Shown one piece after another: positions 9,105-19,150 of a DNA stretch of 64,000 bases. The DNA is from Paraglaciecola chathamensis S18K6 (GTDB taxonomy: Bacteria; Pseudomonadota; Gammaproteobacteria; Enterobacterales; Alteromonadaceae). The stretch covers positions 1 through 64,000 of the forward strand of contig BAEM01000042.1 in assembly GCA_000314955.1 (NCBI GenBank). Direction: 5' to 3'. Below the pieces are notes generated by a model. The model was not told the DNA's origin, ran no database searches, and worked only from the letters and a program-made list of their open reading frames with translations. Position numbers and translations under genes: made by a program. How positions within the stretch are numbered: position 1 is the first letter of the stretch; each line of letters starts with the position of its first letter.

Positions 9105-9926
9105 ATGGACAATACAACAAGCCAAAATGATAGTGCGATGAGCGAACATGTCATCAGCGAGGTAGACGAACGTGGTGTTGCCACCGTCACACTAAACCGC
9201 CCTGAAGTACATAACGCCTTTGACGATGTACTGATTAACTCACTCACACAGACGTTCACTCGCTTAGGGGCGGATGACTCCATTCGAGCTGTCATTCTAG
9301 CATCTAAAGGTAAAAGCTTTTGCGCTGGGGCTGACCTTAATTGGATGAAACGTATGGCGGGGTATTCCTATGAACAAAACCTCAACGATGCAAACGCCTT
9401 AGCAAACATGTTGCACACACTAAACACCCTACCTAAACCGACTATCGCGCGCGTTCAAGGCGCCGCATTTGGCGGTGCGGTGGGCTTAGTAGCCTGCTGT
9501 GACATGGCAATAGGGAGTAAAATGAGCAAATTTTGCTTAAGTGAAGTCAAACTCGGCTTAATACCCGCTACGATTAGCCCATATGTCATTCAGGCAATCG
9601 GAGAACGAAACGCGCGTCGATACTTCACAACAGCCGAAGTATTTTCTTCGCGCCGGGCAAGGCGCATCGGACTGCTTAGCGAAAGTGTGACCGAAGAAGA
9701 ACTAGACAGCACGATAGAGTCATTGCTTGAGCATATATTGAAAAATGGTCCAAACGCCGTTACCGCTGCCAAACAATTAATCGCTGACGTGGCTAATCGT
9801 GTTCCTGATGGCGCGCTTAGAAATATGACCAGTGAACGCATCGCCAACACGCGGGTATCATCTGAAGGCCAAGAAGGCCTGGGTGCCTTTTTACAAAAAC
9901 GTCGACCTAATTGGTATATCTCATGA
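9105..9926 (+). CDS. liuC: 3-methylglutaconyl-CoA hydratase
   Basis: A 273-residue enoyl-CoA hydratase/isomerase family enzyme that hydrates 3-methylglutaconyl-CoA to HMG-CoA. The oxyanion-hole segments are KSFCAGADLNWM and the GAAFGGAVGLVACCDMAI stretch. The ATG at 9105 is chosen because AGGGG (9093-9097) then lies 7 nt upstream; for the ATG at 9099 it would be almost touching. The liuB stop is 11 bp before the start, and the end overlaps liuD by ATGA. Function is assigned from operon position between the MCC subunits. Confidence 0.9.
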   Translation: MDNTTSQNDSAMSEHVISEVDERGVATVTLNRPEVHNAFDDVLINSLTQTFTRLGADDSIRAVILASKGKSFCAGADLNWMKRMAGYSYEQNLNDANALANMLHTLNTLPKPTIARVQGAAFGGAVGLVACCDMAIGSKMSKFCLSEVKLGLIPATISPYVIQAIGERNARRYFTTAEVFSSRRARRIGLLSESVTEEELDSTIESLLEHILKNGPNAVTAAKQLIADVANRVPDGALRNMTSERIANTRVSSEGQEGLGAFLQKRRPNWYIS

Positions 9927-11950
9927 TTAAAAAACTCCTTATCGCCAATCGCGGTGAAATTTGCTGCCGTATAATCAACACAGCTAAGCGTATGGGTATC
10001 CAAACCGTTGCTCTTTATTCAGATGCCGACAAAAATGCACTGCATGTCAAAATGGCTGATGAAGCAATACATATTGGTCCCTCCCCTTCCAATCAGAGTT
10101 ATTTAAAAATTGAAAAAGTACTTGCGGCAGCAAAAACCACGGGGGCTGATGCTATTCATCCCGGTTACGGCTTTCTTTCTGAAAATGCTGAATTTGCCAA
10201 AGCCTGCGCTGACAACAATATTATATTTGTAGGTCCCCCCATCGAAGCCATCGAAGCAATGGGTTCTAAGTCAGCAGCTAAACACATCATGGAGCAAGCC
10301 AACGTGCCCTTGGTGCCAGGCTACCATGGTGAAGACCAATCTGGGACGCTTATCAAGCGCCATGCAGATGAAGTGGGTTATCCAGTTCTACTCAAAGCAG
10401 CCGCAGGTGGTGGTGGTAAAGGTATGCGTCAAGTTTGGAGTGCAGACGAGTTTGATGCCGCTTTGGCTGCGGCAAAACGCGAGGCTATGTCCAGCTTTAA
10501 TGATGACATTATGTTGGTTGAAAAATACCTGACCCAACCACGCCATGTAGAGGTACAGGTGTTTTGCGATCATCACGGCAACGGTGTGCATGTTTTTGAA
10601 CGGGACTGCTCTGTGCAAAGACGTCATCAAAAAGTGGTTGAAGAAGCCCCCGCGTTTAAAATGGACCCAGCACTGCGTGCCGCTATGGGTGACGCTGCGT
10701 TAAAAGCGGCTCAAGCTATCAATTACGTCGGAGCGGGCACAGTAGAGTTTTTACTAGATAAAGATGGCAGCTTTTATTTCATGGAAATGAATACCCGTTT
10801 GCAAGTCGAGCACCCTGTCAGTGAGATGATTTCAGGTCAAGACTTAGTCGAATGGCAACTGCGCGTAGCCGCCAATGAAGTACTGCCCAAAACCCAGGAT
10901 GAATTGCACATTAACGGGCATGCCTTTGAGGCACGAATATACGCAGAAGATCCAGACAATGAATTCTTACCTGCCACAGGCACTTTGCACTTATTAGAAA
11001 CGCCGCCAGAGTCTAAGCATGTGCGGATTGACAGTGGTGTTGTTCAAGGTGATGAGGTGTCAGTATATTATGACCCTATGATCGCAAAGTTAGTCGTGTG
11101 GGATACAGATCGAGAACGTGCACTAGCTCGCTTAAGTCAGTCACTGGCCGAATACCGCATTGATGGCGTGACAACCAACATCGCCTTTTTACGCAAATTG
11201 ATTGATACCCAAGCATTTAAAGACGAAGACATAGATACGCGCTTCATCGAAAAGCATCACGATGAAATTTTTCAACAGGATAACCAAAACAATACACATC
11301 AGTTGTTGAACCTGGCTATGTATTTATCGCTGCAAGAGCGCTCGATAAGCACGCCAAACAATCAAGATACTCAATCTCCTTGGGCGAATGTAAATGATTG
11401 GCGCCCTAACGAGCAATATCAACGCCAATATACTCTGTTGTTAAATGATCAAAGCCATGACGTTCAGGTAAAAAGAGTAAAATGCGATAACGACGCCACA
11501 ACTCCCTTTGGCACATTTGTGATTACGTTAGCTGAGCAGACATATCACTGTGAAGGCCGACTAACAGGCAATCGTTTGTTAGCCACTATTAACGGCCATA
11601 GTGAAAGTGTGACTATTAACAAAATTGAGCATGATTACGCCGTTTTCCATAGCCAAGGCATGGTTAAATTTACCCATGTACAGAAAGACCTAGGCGCAGC
11701 CGACGAAGATGATCAGCACGGTGCGTTTGTCGCGCCTATGAACGGTACTGTCGTCGCCTTATTAGTAGAACCTAAACAACAGGTTATAAAAGGCCAAACC
11801 TTGATGATAATGGAAGCCATGAAAATGGAACATGCCATTAAAGCCACTCAGAACGGCATAGTTCAGGAATTCTTCTATCAAACCGGGGAATTGGTTGATG
11901 GAGGCGCGGCATTACTCGACTTTATGGTCGATGAGGAAGCGTCATCATGA
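9923..11950 (+). CDS. liuD: Methylcrotonyl-CoA carboxylase, biotin carboxylase (alpha) subunit
   Basis: A 675-residue biotin-dependent carboxylase subunit. It has an N-terminal biotin carboxylase ([24 protein letters not shown], glycine-rich [10 protein letters not shown]) and the [14 protein letters not shown] active-site strand. A linking BT-type domain follows, then a C-terminal biotinyl domain with biotin on K634 in MEAMKMEH. The ATG at 9923 overlaps the liuC stop and encodes the canonical [12 protein letters not shown] start; the TTG four codons upstream is unlikely. It works with LiuB in ATP-dependent carboxylation of 3-methylcrotonyl-CoA. Confidence 0.94.
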   Translation: MIKKLLIANRGEICCRIINTAKRMGIQTVALYSDADKNALHVKMADEAIHIGPSPSNQSYLKIEKVLAAAKTTGADAIHPGYGFLSENAEFAKACADNNIIFVGPPIEAIEAMGSKSAAKHIMEQANVPLVPGYHGEDQSGTLIKRHADEVGYPVLLKAAAGGGGKGMRQVWSADEFDAALAAAKREAMSSFNDDIMLVEKYLTQPRHVEVQVFCDHHGNGVHVFERDCSVQRRHQKVVEEAPAFKMDPALRAAMGDAALKAAQAINYVGAGTVEFLLDKDGSFYFMEMNTRLQVEHPVSEMISGQDLVEWQLRVAANEVLPKTQDELHINGHAFEARIYAEDPDNEFLPATGTLHLLETPPESKHVRIDSGVVQGDEVSVYYDPMIAKLVVWDTDRERALARLSQSLAEYRIDGVTTNIAFLRKLIDTQAFKDEDIDTRFIEKHHDEIFQQDNQNNTHQLLNLAMYLSLQERSISTPNNQDTQSPWANVNDWRPNEQYQRQYTLLLNDQSHDVQVKRVKCDNDATTPFGTFVITLAEQTYHCEGRLTGNRLLATINGHSESVTINKIEHDYAVFHSQGMVKFTHVQKDLGAADEDDQHGAFVAPMNGTVVALLVEPKQQVIKGQTLMIMEAMKMEHAIKATQNGIVQEFFYQTGELVDGGAALLDFMVDEEASS

Positions 11951-12864
11951 TAAGTGGATTGCCGGCACAAGTAAAAATTGTTGAAGTGGGACCACGTGAT
12001 GGCCTGCAAAATGAAAAATCACATATCGATTTATCCACCAAAGTCGCCCTAGTCGATGCCCTAGCAAAAGCTGGAGTCACTATGATTGAGACAGGTAGTT
12101 TTGTTTCTCCTAAATGGGTGCCACAAATGGCTGATTCAGCCCAGGTCTTTGCTGCAATTAATCGGGTAGATAAAGTGACGTATAGCGCTTTAACCCCAAA
12201 CTTGAAAGGGTTTGAAGCCGCTATGCAAGCTGGTGCTGATGAAGTTGCTATTTTCGCCTCGGCCTCTGAAGCCTTTTCGCAAAAAAATATCAATTGTTCA
12301 ATCACTGAGAGTATCGAACGTTTTGCGCCTGTTATTGATGCTGCTAAGGCGCAAGGAATAAGAGTGCGCGGATACGTATCATGTGTGCTAGGTTGCCCGT
12401 ACGAGGGAGAAATAGCCCCCGAGAGCGTAGCACATGTCGCTAAAACGTTATTTGATATGGGTTGCTATGAAATTTCCTTGGGCGACACTATAGGTGTAGG
12501 TACGCCCATAGCGACGCTAACGATGCTCAATGCTGTTTGTAATCTTGTGCCGAAATCAGCCATAGCGGTGCATTTTCATGACACCTACGGACAAGCACTA
12601 GCCAATATTTTGGTCGCGCTGCAATTGGGCATAAATATTATTGATAGTGCGGTAGCGGGACTTGGTGGCTGCCCGTATGCAAAGGGAGCATCAGGGAACG
12701 TGGCAACCGAGGACGTTGTATATATGCTTAACGGAATGGGCATTTCGACAGGAATCGATTTACCCATGCTGGCTGCCGCCGGGCGGCAAGTTTGCACCAA
12801 GTTAGGAGCGGTTCCAGCCTCGAAAGTAGCAAACGTATATGCGACTAAATCCTCAGACGAATAA
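11947..12864 (+). CDS. liuE: Hydroxymethylglutaryl-CoA lyase
   Basis: A 305-residue TIM-barrel lyase that splits HMG-CoA to acetoacetate and acetyl-CoA, the last step of leucine breakdown. It has the N-terminal [12 protein letters not shown] and the signature [19 protein letters not shown] carrying the catalytic cysteine; HFHDTYGQA supplies metal ligands. It overlaps liuD by ATGA and is the final gene of the operon. A hairpin follows 11 bp after the stop. Confidence 0.95.
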   Translation: MISGLPAQVKIVEVGPRDGLQNEKSHIDLSTKVALVDALAKAGVTMIETGSFVSPKWVPQMADSAQVFAAINRVDKVTYSALTPNLKGFEAAMQAGADEVAIFASASEAFSQKNINCSITESIERFAPVIDAAKAQGIRVRGYVSCVLGCPYEGEIAPESVAHVAKTLFDMGCYEISLGDTIGVGTPIATLTMLNAVCNLVPKSAIAVHFHDTYGQALANILVALQLGINIIDSAVAGLGGCPYAKGASGNVATEDVVYMLNGMGISTGIDLPMLAAAGRQVCTKLGAVPASKVANVYATKSSDE

Positions 12865-12875
12865 AGCCGAAACGT

Positions 12876-12909
12876 GCAGATAATTCAGCTCGTAGCTTGA
12901 ATTATCTGC
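12876..12909. terminator. Possible bidirectional terminator hairpin between convergent genes
   Basis: A perfect 12 bp stem (GCAGATAATTCA at 12876-12887 with its complement at 12898-12909) encloses a 10-nt loop. It lies just after liuE and overlaps the last codons of the convergent gene at 12885. No strong U-run follows on either strand, so termination strength is uncertain. Confidence 0.5.
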
Positions 12910-13295
12910 TGTATAAGCCACCATTTTGCTTGTTCTTTATTAGGGAAGAAGCGATAATTTTCACCTGCGTTGTCAAATATTTCCCCAAGATGACGTTTTG
13001 AAAACTCCGGTGTGTTCGACTCTTCAACAACCAAAGCGGTCGCCACACGCCCTAGTGATTTCTGCTGACAAATAGCTTTCGACAATACTGCAGCGGCATC
13101 TGGCACATAAATCGGATCACCATGAAGAACGACTAAAGCCCCCCAAGGGCTAGCACTAAGTATCTCTAGTAAAGGTGCCATGTTAGTTTCAGCTTCAACC
13201 ACAGACTCTAAATTCCATGGTCCACACCCCTGCACCAATAATATATTCTCTTCTACATCAAGCTCCACACTACCATGCGTAGGAAATCGACTCAT
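12885..13295 (-). CDS. Hypothetical protein, possible STAS/SpoIIAA-like fold
   Basis: A 136-residue soluble protein with no signal peptide. The alternation ALVVLHGDPIYVPDA, then VATALVVEE, then a C-terminal acidic/aromatic segment ending in KEQAKWWL resembles SpoIIAA-like STAS proteins, but identity is weak. The second of two in-frame ATGs is chosen because AAGG then lies 6 nt upstream. It converges on liuE and stands alone. No function can be given. Confidence 0.65.
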   Translation of the reverse strand: MSRFPTHGSVELDVEENILLVQGCGPWNLESVVEAETNMAPLLEILSASPWGALVVLHGDPIYVPDAAAVLSKAICQQKSLGRVATALVVEESNTPEFSKRHLGEIFDNAGENYRFFPNKEQAKWWLIQQIIQATS

Positions 13296-13423
13296 ATACA
13301 TCCTTAAATCAATAACTTATCGTACGGTTTAAAGCGAATACGCCTATAGGCTTCACCTTATCAATATTAACGCTTTTAATTAACTGTCACCTTCTGGTGG
13401 CTAACTAGCAAGTTGTTTTACCT

Positions 13424-13960
13424 TCACATCGCCTGGAATTCAGCTTCAGATATTACCTTGAGATTTTCTAACCCCATTTGCAAATCGTCGCCTATCATTC
13501 TATCCATAAAAAACGCGACATAGTGCAGTAAGGGGTTGGCACCAACATCACCATAATCATGCCATATCACAACAGTGTCCCCTTCTTTCTCCCTGAGCGT
13601 CAACTCTCCGGTTGAGCCAACACCCATTTCAGGAAATGTCAGCGTATAAATGAAACGTTCGTTCTCTTCTATCGCAACAATTTCCATTTCGCCATTGCCT
13701 TGAGTTTCACTTTGCCAGCTTGATTTCATTCCTACTGCAGAGTCAGGACCTTCGTAAACCACTTTCATATCAGGATCACGCTCAAACCAGACTCCCCAAT
13801 GTTGCCATTTCCTCAAGTCTTTAACATGGTTGAAAATGATTTCTGCTGGGGCTTCAATCCTTACCGTACGCACTACTTTGAACTCTGATGGTAGTAACCA
13901 GCCCACCAAAATAAAAAACAATACGACGACGACAATCCCTAACCCTATTTTTTTCAACAT
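13424..13960 (-). CDS. SRPBCC-family protein with N-terminal membrane anchor
   Basis: A 178-residue protein. Residues about 4-22 form a hydrophobic segment (IGLGIVVVVLFFILVGWLL), probably an inner-membrane anchor. The rest (about 30-175) has the polyketide-cyclase/START-like pattern: VRTVRIEAPAEIIFNHVKDLRKWQHW near the start and a long C-terminal amphipathic helix (MDRMIGDDLQMGLENLK). Such folds bind hydrophobic ligands; the ligand is unknown. It stands alone, about 450 bp from divergent glgC. Confidence 0.78.
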   Translation of the reverse strand: MLKKIGLGIVVVVLFFILVGWLLPSEFKVVRTVRIEAPAEIIFNHVKDLRKWQHWGVWFERDPDMKVVYEGPDSAVGMKSSWQSETQGNGEMEIVAIEENERFIYTLTFPEMGVGSTGELTLREKEGDTVVIWHDYGDVGANPLLHYVAFFMDRMIGDDLQMGLENLKVISEAEFQAM

Positions 13961-14414
13961 GTTCCTTTCCTCATTCGCTGACCTGCCACTTCAATAACAT
14001 TTTATTAACGTTTTACCATAAATCACACAGAGGATCGTACATAAAACAAACAATAAATTTAAGTTAATCAAAAATATGCCACAACTCATGCCTATAAAGC
14101 GAGAAGAAAAATAACCTATGGAAGAAAAACAGAAATCTCCCGCCCCGTTATAAATTCATGTGCTCTAAGGCGATTTTCGAGCTGAACAAAAACATAACTG
14201 TACATTTATTGAACAATCAACTTTTTCTAAGTCTTATTACGTTATTAATATGTAAAAAATGCATGTTAAATCAGATAGAAGCAAATTGAATTTAAAACTA
14301 GCCCATGCCACACTGGGGTTCACAGTCTTTGAAAGCGTAAATTTACGAATTTGAAATTGTGTTTTCTGCGCAACCAGAACGTCAAAATATCAAATAAGAA
14401 TGGAGTCAATTGTT
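13961..14414. other. 454 bp divergent intergenic region upstream of glgC
   Basis: AT-rich, with no credible gene. It should hold the promoters of glgC (plus) and the SRPBCC gene (minus). The only compact symmetry seen is the 12 bp palindrome CGTAAATTTACG at 14336-14347, about 70 bp before the glgC start. No terminator or riboswitch was recognised. Confidence 0.5.
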
Positions 14415-15677
14415 ATGTCCAATCCAAGTCCACGTTATATTAGCAACCTGACCCGAGATACTTACGCGCTGATTTTAGCCGGTGGTAGAGGGTCACGCCT
14501 ACATGAGCTGACCGACTGGCGGGCTAAACCTGCTCTCTACTTTGGGGGTAAGTTTAGAATTATCGACTTTCCACTGTCAAACTGTGTCAACTCTGGAATC
14601 AAGCGAATTGGTGTTGTCACGCAATACAAATCTCATTCCTTGATTCGACACCTAGTTAGAGGTTGGGGTCACTTCAAAAAGGAACTAGGCGAATCCGTTG
14701 AAATTCTGCCCGCTTCTCAACGCTCATCGGATAATTGGTACGAGGGTACTGCCGATGCGGTCTTTCAAAATATCGATATCATTCGAGACGAAATACCTAA
14801 ATACGTAATGATTTTATCGGGCGACCATATTTACAGCATGGACTATGCAAATATCCTGGCGCATCACGTTGAATCCGGAGCCAAGATGACAGTGAGCTGT
14901 ATGCCTGTGCCCATCGAGGAAGCAGCCGGTGCCTTTGGCGTTATGTCTGTAGATGAAGATTATCGTATTTTAGGTTTTGAGGAGAAGCCTGAGCATCCAA
15001 CCCCTTTGCCTAATGACCCAACTCGTTGTCTTGCATCTATGGGTAATTACATTTTTGATACTGATTTTTTGTTTGAGCATTTAAAACGTGACTCTGAGAA
15101 TGAAGGATCAGAGCGTGATTTTGGTAAAGATATCATTCCATCAATCATTAAAGACCATCCCGTTTATGCTTATCCGTTTTCCAACGAAGATGGAGAAGTA
15201 TCTTATTGGCGTGATGTGGGCACATTAGACTCTTTCTGGTTAGCAAATATGGAGCTAGTGTCACCTGAGCCGCCATTAAATCTTTACGATAAAAAGTGGC
15301 CGATCTGGACTTATCAAGAACAACTGCCCCCCGCTAAATTTGTTTGGGAAGAATATAACCGTTGCGGTGCAGCAATCGACTCTGTCGTCAGTGGTGGTTG
15401 TATTATATCTGGAGCAACGGTACGTAAAAGTTTATGTTTCTCTAATGTGCACGTGCATTCATACAGTGAAATAGAAGAATCAGTACTGCTACCTGACGTG
15501 GAAATCAAACGAAATTGTAAAATCAAAAAAGCAATTATCGACCGCGGATGCGTTGTGCCTGAAGGAACCGTGATCGGACATGATCATGATGAAGACAGAG
15601 CCAGAGGCTTTAGAGTAACAGACAAAGGTGTGGTATTAGTCACCCGCGAAATGCTCGGCCTCAAAGTCGGTATCTAA
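14415..15677 (+). CDS. glgC: Glucose-1-phosphate adenylyltransferase (ADP-glucose pyrophosphorylase)
   Basis: A 420-residue enzyme making ADP-glucose from ATP and glucose 1-phosphate for glycogen synthesis. It has the N-terminal nucleotidyl-transferase motif [20 protein letters not shown], the catalytic [10 protein letters not shown], substrate-binding FEEKPEHP and YWRDVGT, then a C-terminal left-handed beta-helix. The start at MSNPSPR is preferred: GGAGTC lies 9 nt upstream, inside what would be the codons of the earlier ATG at 14400. The usual partners (glgA, glgB, glgP, glgX) are not within this window, so glgC is monocistronic here. Confidence 0.95.
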   Translation: MSNPSPRYISNLTRDTYALILAGGRGSRLHELTDWRAKPALYFGGKFRIIDFPLSNCVNSGIKRIGVVTQYKSHSLIRHLVRGWGHFKKELGESVEILPASQRSSDNWYEGTADAVFQNIDIIRDEIPKYVMILSGDHIYSMDYANILAHHVESGAKMTVSCMPVPIEEAAGAFGVMSVDEDYRILGFEEKPEHPTPLPNDPTRCLASMGNYIFDTDFLFEHLKRDSENEGSERDFGKDIIPSIIKDHPVYAYPFSNEDGEVSYWRDVGTLDSFWLANMELVSPEPPLNLYDKKWPIWTYQEQLPPAKFVWEEYNRCGAAIDSVVSGGCIISGATVRKSLCFSNVHVHSYSEIEESVLLPDVEIKRNCKIKKAIIDRGCVVPEGTVIGHDHDEDRARGFRVTDKGVVLVTREMLGLKVGI

Positions 15678-15704
15678 AACAAAAAAGAAAGTTATTTGAG
15701 AGAT

Positions 15705-15732
15705 AAAAAACCAGACACTGTCTGGTTTTTTT
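15705..15732 (+). terminator. Intrinsic terminator of glgC
   Basis: CCAGAC / GTCTGG with a 3-nt loop, flanked by an A-run before and seven T after. The A and T runs also pair, so it can act in both directions, serving the convergent hydrolase gene as well. Confidence 0.9.
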
Positions 15733-15736
15733 ATGC

Positions 15737-16561
15737 CTATAGAAGTTTGGTCGCTGGGATAGCGTTTTGCCAGTCTTCAATGGTTTGATTTATAAGCTGA
15801 GCCGTCTCCACCGGCGATTCTAAAGGAAACATATGTCCGCCGTCGAATACGTTATGAATTAAATTATTAGCCTTAATAAAAGGACGTATTCGTCGCTCAG
15901 TGCATACTTGCGTATGCTTGCCCGTTACCAATAATGCCGGGCAAGTCAATTTCCCATAATAGCGATAGATATCATGGGGAATATTTCTGAATATGCTGGC
16001 TTCTACTTCCGGTTTAAAATGCAAATGGCGATGTTGATCTTGTTCTTCGGTCGCACTGCTCACGTAATCGCGAATACAATCACTGTCTATATTCTTAAAT
16101 AGCGCGCGCGACTGAAAATAGGCGACAAGATCCTCATCTTTATTCCATTGGCGACAGCGGTTTACTGTTTTTCCTGCGGGGGTTATTTTGTCGATTAAAG
16201 GTGTGGCTTTCGCCCCTCTGAAAAACACTCGTGTTACTCCCGTTATCATCGGCGGATCTAACATGATAAGCCCTTTAAACAACTCAGGCCGTATGCACGC
16301 AGCCATATAGGACACAACACCACCAAACGAATGCCCTATCGCATAGACAGGTTTATCTTGCGTTGATTCAATGCTCTCAATCAGTTCTTGGGTTTGGTTG
16401 CCCCAATTTTTTGAAATAGGAAAACGATTATTGTGACCATATTTTTCTATCGCCGAAACATGGAAGTCATCATTTAGCGCACCAAATAATTTTCGATAAC
16501 TCCCCGCAGGGAAGCCATTTGCATGGGCAAAATGTATATTCACAGCACTACTTTTTTCCAA
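15737..16561 (-). CDS. Alpha/beta hydrolase
   Basis: A 274-residue soluble hydrolase. The HANGFPAGSY segment near the start forms the oxyanion region, the nucleophile is the Ser in AIGHSFGGVVSY, and a C-terminal His lies in DGGHMFPLE. The start is a TTG with an ideal ribosome binding site (AAGGAG, 6 nt upstream). It is 30 bp downstream of the MFS gene on the same strand, so the two probably form an operon. Family members include esterases and lipases; substrate unknown. Confidence 0.85.
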   Translation of the reverse strand: MEKSSAVNIHFAHANGFPAGSYRKLFGALNDDFHVSAIEKYGHNNRFPISKNWGNQTQELIESIESTQDKPVYAIGHSFGGVVSYMAACIRPELFKGLIMLDPPMITGVTRVFFRGAKATPLIDKITPAGKTVNRCRQWNKDEDLVAYFQSRALFKNIDSDCIRDYVSSATEEQDQHRHLHFKPEVEASIFRNIPHDIYRYYGKLTCPALLVTGKHTQVCTERRIRPFIKANNLIHNVFDGGHMFPLESPVETAQLINQTIEDWQNAIPATKLL

Positions 16562-16591
16562 CCTAATCTCCTTTGCATACCCTGTCGCGCT

Positions 16592-17911
16592 TCAACCGTT
16601 TCGTTTCTCTGCAGCGGCCCAATCAATAGGTAGCCTACGCGCTGTCCACATGAAAGCGATTATCGCTAACACATAAGGGATTGAAACCGCCGACAAGGAT
16701 AAACGCAATGCCTCCACTTCACCATGTTCAACGGTTAATGCTTTACTTAAAATCCCGATAAATGTCGGACCACCGCCCAATGCGATAATGTTCAAAACGA
16801 AAAAAAACAAAGCTGTCGACATTGCACGTACTTTGACCGGTGCCAACGTTTGTGCAAGCGCAAAAGAAGGTCCTAAATAAAAGCCACTGGTAAATAACAG
16901 AATAGTTAATAGCACGAGCGACGTATTCAAATCATTCACTTGCACAGAAAAGATATAAGCAGGCACACCAACTAACAGCCCCAAAGCAGGCACCCAACCG
17001 TACGCACCTCTGTTGGTTTTACCCCACTTATCCGTTATTGCGCCGCCAAACCAGACGCCAAAAGCGTATGCAGTGCCGTTAATAATCCCTACTTTTATTA
17101 GAAGGCTGGTCAAATCTAGTTGCGGATAGGCACGCAAATAGAAATCCATCATCCAAGTAGAAATAGCATAGCTACCAAAAGAAGCCAAAGAGATAGCAAT
17201 ACACATTCCCCACCAAGAGGGTATTTTCAAGAGTATTTTGATTGACTGCCAAGACGGTGTTTTCGCCGCAGCAGTGTTCAAGTTCCCCCCTCTAGGAGGC
17301 TCCTTTATCGTCAACTTAAGTAGAATCGCTAGCAGCACCCCAGGGATCCCAACGCTGAGCATCACCAGGCGCCAATTTGCATCCCCACCTTTTAAAATAA
17401 ATGCCGAAGCGAAAAATGCGAGCATGATCCCAAATGGGATACCCAATGAATAAATAGCCAATGCACCTGCACGTTTTTCCTTAGGGTATAAGTCAGACAA
17501 AATTGAATGAGATGGAGGGCTGCCTCCCGCTTCGCCGATACCCACCCCAACCCTTGCAATAGCAAGTTGGGTATATGTCGTCGCCATGCCAGACAACGCA
17601 GTAAAACCACTCCACAATGTAAGAGAAATCGCTACGATGTTAACTCGGCTGTAACGATCGGCTAGCCACGCGATTGGAATACCTACAACAGTATAAAGGA
17701 CGGCAAAATAGAGGCCTTTGAGCCATCCAAGCTGGGCATCGTTTAGGCCTAAATCAGCTTTGATAAAAGGTGATAAAATACCGATAATTTGTCGGTCAAT
17801 AAAATTAAATGCGTAAACTAAGGTTAGTATTGTCAATACATAGGTGCGGTAAGGTTTACTGACCTGATTAAAATCTTCTTGGTAAGTCGCATCACTGGTA
17901 TTTGTCGTCAT
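16592..17911 (-). CDS. MFS transporter, spinster-like
   Basis: A 439-residue inner-membrane transporter with about 12 hydrophobic segments. The first helices carry NFIDRQIIGILSPFIKADLGL, and the loop 2-3 motif is WLADRYSR; both are typical of the spinster-like MFS group. GVGIGEAGGSPPSHSILSDLYP lies after helix 4. It is followed by a hydrolase gene on the same strand, so the pair may import and cleave an ester-type or lipidic substrate. This is an inference from neighbourhood only. Confidence 0.85.
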   Translation of the reverse strand: MTTNTSDATYQEDFNQVSKPYRTYVLTILTLVYAFNFIDRQIIGILSPFIKADLGLNDAQLGWLKGLYFAVLYTVVGIPIAWLADRYSRVNIVAISLTLWSGFTALSGMATTYTQLAIARVGVGIGEAGGSPPSHSILSDLYPKEKRAGALAIYSLGIPFGIMLAFFASAFILKGGDANWRLVMLSVGIPGVLLAILLKLTIKEPPRGGNLNTAAAKTPSWQSIKILLKIPSWWGMCIAISLASFGSYAISTWMMDFYLRAYPQLDLTSLLIKVGIINGTAYAFGVWFGGAITDKWGKTNRGAYGWVPALGLLVGVPAYIFSVQVNDLNTSLVLLTILLFTSGFYLGPSFALAQTLAPVKVRAMSTALFFFVLNIIALGGGPTFIGILSKALTVEHGEVEALRLSLSAVSIPYVLAIIAFMWTARRLPIDWAAAEKRNG

Positions 17912-18033
17912 TCAATGTCCCTCAAAATTAACGGCTTTTCAGATTTCACAACTTCCATACTAATCTTGTCAGCGTCTAAATAACAAGCCAAATTGTAACA
18001 ATTACGTTAATTTTATGTATTTATAACAACAAC

Positions 18034-18042
18034 TTATCCACA
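18034..18042 (+). other. DnaA-box match
   Basis: TTATCCACA, an exact match to the consensus DnaA box, lies in the gap between the MFS and thioesterase genes. A single 9-mer match in 64 kb is close to chance, so meaning is doubtful. Confidence 0.3.
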
Positions 18043-18081
18043 TAAATAACACAGGCAAATTGTTCTTGTGATTATCTAGAA

Positions 18082-18107
18082 TGTTAGAATTTTTACGTGT
18101 TAGAATT
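18082..18107 (+). promoter_or_regulatory. Direct repeat TGTTAGAATT, possible operator
   Basis: TGTTAGAATT occurs at 18082-18091 and again at 18098-18107, a 16 bp period, about 60 bp before the thioesterase start. Half-site spacing of about 1.5 helical turns could fit a tandem regulator site. No regulator is identified. Confidence 0.4.
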
Positions 18108-18166
18108 GAAACAAGACATCCGACCAGTTTCGCAGAGATGCGGACCCTAAATGAGTGACTGGATTT

Positions 18167-18979
18167 ATGCACATTGATGACCTTATCGACGCAACAAACC
18201 TCTATATCAATAGTGACAAACACGACAGAGCCCAACTCAGCATTCCAAAAGAGTGGGCTCAGGGGCGCACAGCATACGGAGGGCTAACTGGCGCATTAGT
18301 GTATAGCGCAATACGCCAAAAGGTCGGTAACGATCGAGTACTTCGCTCCTTTACATGTAACTTCGTCGGTCCAGTGGTTACCGAAACCGGCTTTGATATC
18401 GAGGTAGAGGTGTTGCGTGAAGGCAAAAACGTAACTCAGGTGATTGGCAAGGCAATCCAAAATGAAAACGTGTGCGTTATGGTACAAGCTGCATTTGGTG
18501 TCTCAAGAGAATCAAAAATTGAAGTGCTGAATACCGATCGACACACAATGCGTGCCCCAACTAAAGCTGATTTTTTGCCACAAATTCCCAAAATCACACC
18601 TAAGTTTTTACGTCATATCGACCTGGCTCGCCAAGCAGGGGGGTTACCGTTTACTGGTAGCAAAGAAAGTAAAATAGATGGTTGGATGCGCTACACAAAG
18701 CCACCTAAGGCACTAACAGACGCCCACCTCATCGCTCTTATCGACGGTTGGCCCCCCACGACACTACAAATGCTTAAATGGCCAGCTCCAGCAAGCACCA
18801 TGAGCTGGAATATAGAATTCGTTTACCCTCACTACACCTTTTCTCCAAAGGATTGGTTCGCTTATCAGGTTCGTACGCGCCAAGCGACAGATGGCTATGC
18901 CCAAACAGAAGCAAATATATGGGACCCTAGTGGCCGGCTTATTGCCATTAGCAGACAAACAATCGCTGTATTTGATTAG
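18167..18979 (+). CDS. Acyl-CoA thioesterase, TesB-like double hot-dog
   Basis: A 270-residue protein of the thioesterase-like superfamily. The N-terminal hot-dog carries RTAYGGLTGALVYSA with a helix-start Gly-Gly, and the second carries the C-terminal WFAYQVRTRQATDGYAQTEANIWDPSGRLIAISRQ. The Asp and Gln/Thr residues expected of TesB-type active sites are plausible there. ATG 18167 is preferred over the GTG four codons upstream. It transcribes away from the MFS-hydrolase pair. It probably hydrolyses acyl-CoAs; the natural substrate is unknown. Confidence 0.82.
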   Translation: MHIDDLIDATNLYINSDKHDRAQLSIPKEWAQGRTAYGGLTGALVYSAIRQKVGNDRVLRSFTCNFVGPVVTETGFDIEVEVLREGKNVTQVIGKAIQNENVCVMVQAAFGVSRESKIEVLNTDRHTMRAPTKADFLPQIPKITPKFLRHIDLARQAGGLPFTGSKESKIDGWMRYTKPPKALTDAHLIALIDGWPPTTLQMLKWPAPASTMSWNIEFVYPHYTFSPKDWFAYQVRTRQATDGYAQTEANIWDPSGRLIAISRQTIAVFD

Positions 18980-19056
18980 GAAACCATGTGCACAGGGGAT
19001 ACGAACTTCAAAAGCGGTGATTAGCAACCTAGTTGATTTTTATACAAATCGAAATT

Positions 19057-19088
19057 TTATATAAAGCGCAAATATGCGCTTTATATAA
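19057..19088. terminator. Bidirectional terminator hairpin
   Basis: A perfect 14 bp stem (TTATATAAAGCGCA with its complement) and a 4-nt loop AATA. It lies between the convergent thioesterase and HDOD genes. The AT-rich outer stem provides U-rich 3' ends in both directions. Confidence 0.8.
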
Positions 19089-19150
19089 TAGGTTAAACCG
19101 AGCAAGACAGCAGCAAAAGTCTGTCAATACTGACAGCAGTTACAGTGCCA

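Noticed and set aside
14119-14154. 11-codon ATG frame in the glgC leader
   Set aside because: Too short, no ribosome binding site, and no leader-peptide logic such as repeated regulatory codons.
18034-18042. Consensus DnaA box as part of an origin
   Set aside because: Single 9-mer, no cluster, no dnaA/dnaN/mnmG nearby; expected about once in this much DNA by chance.
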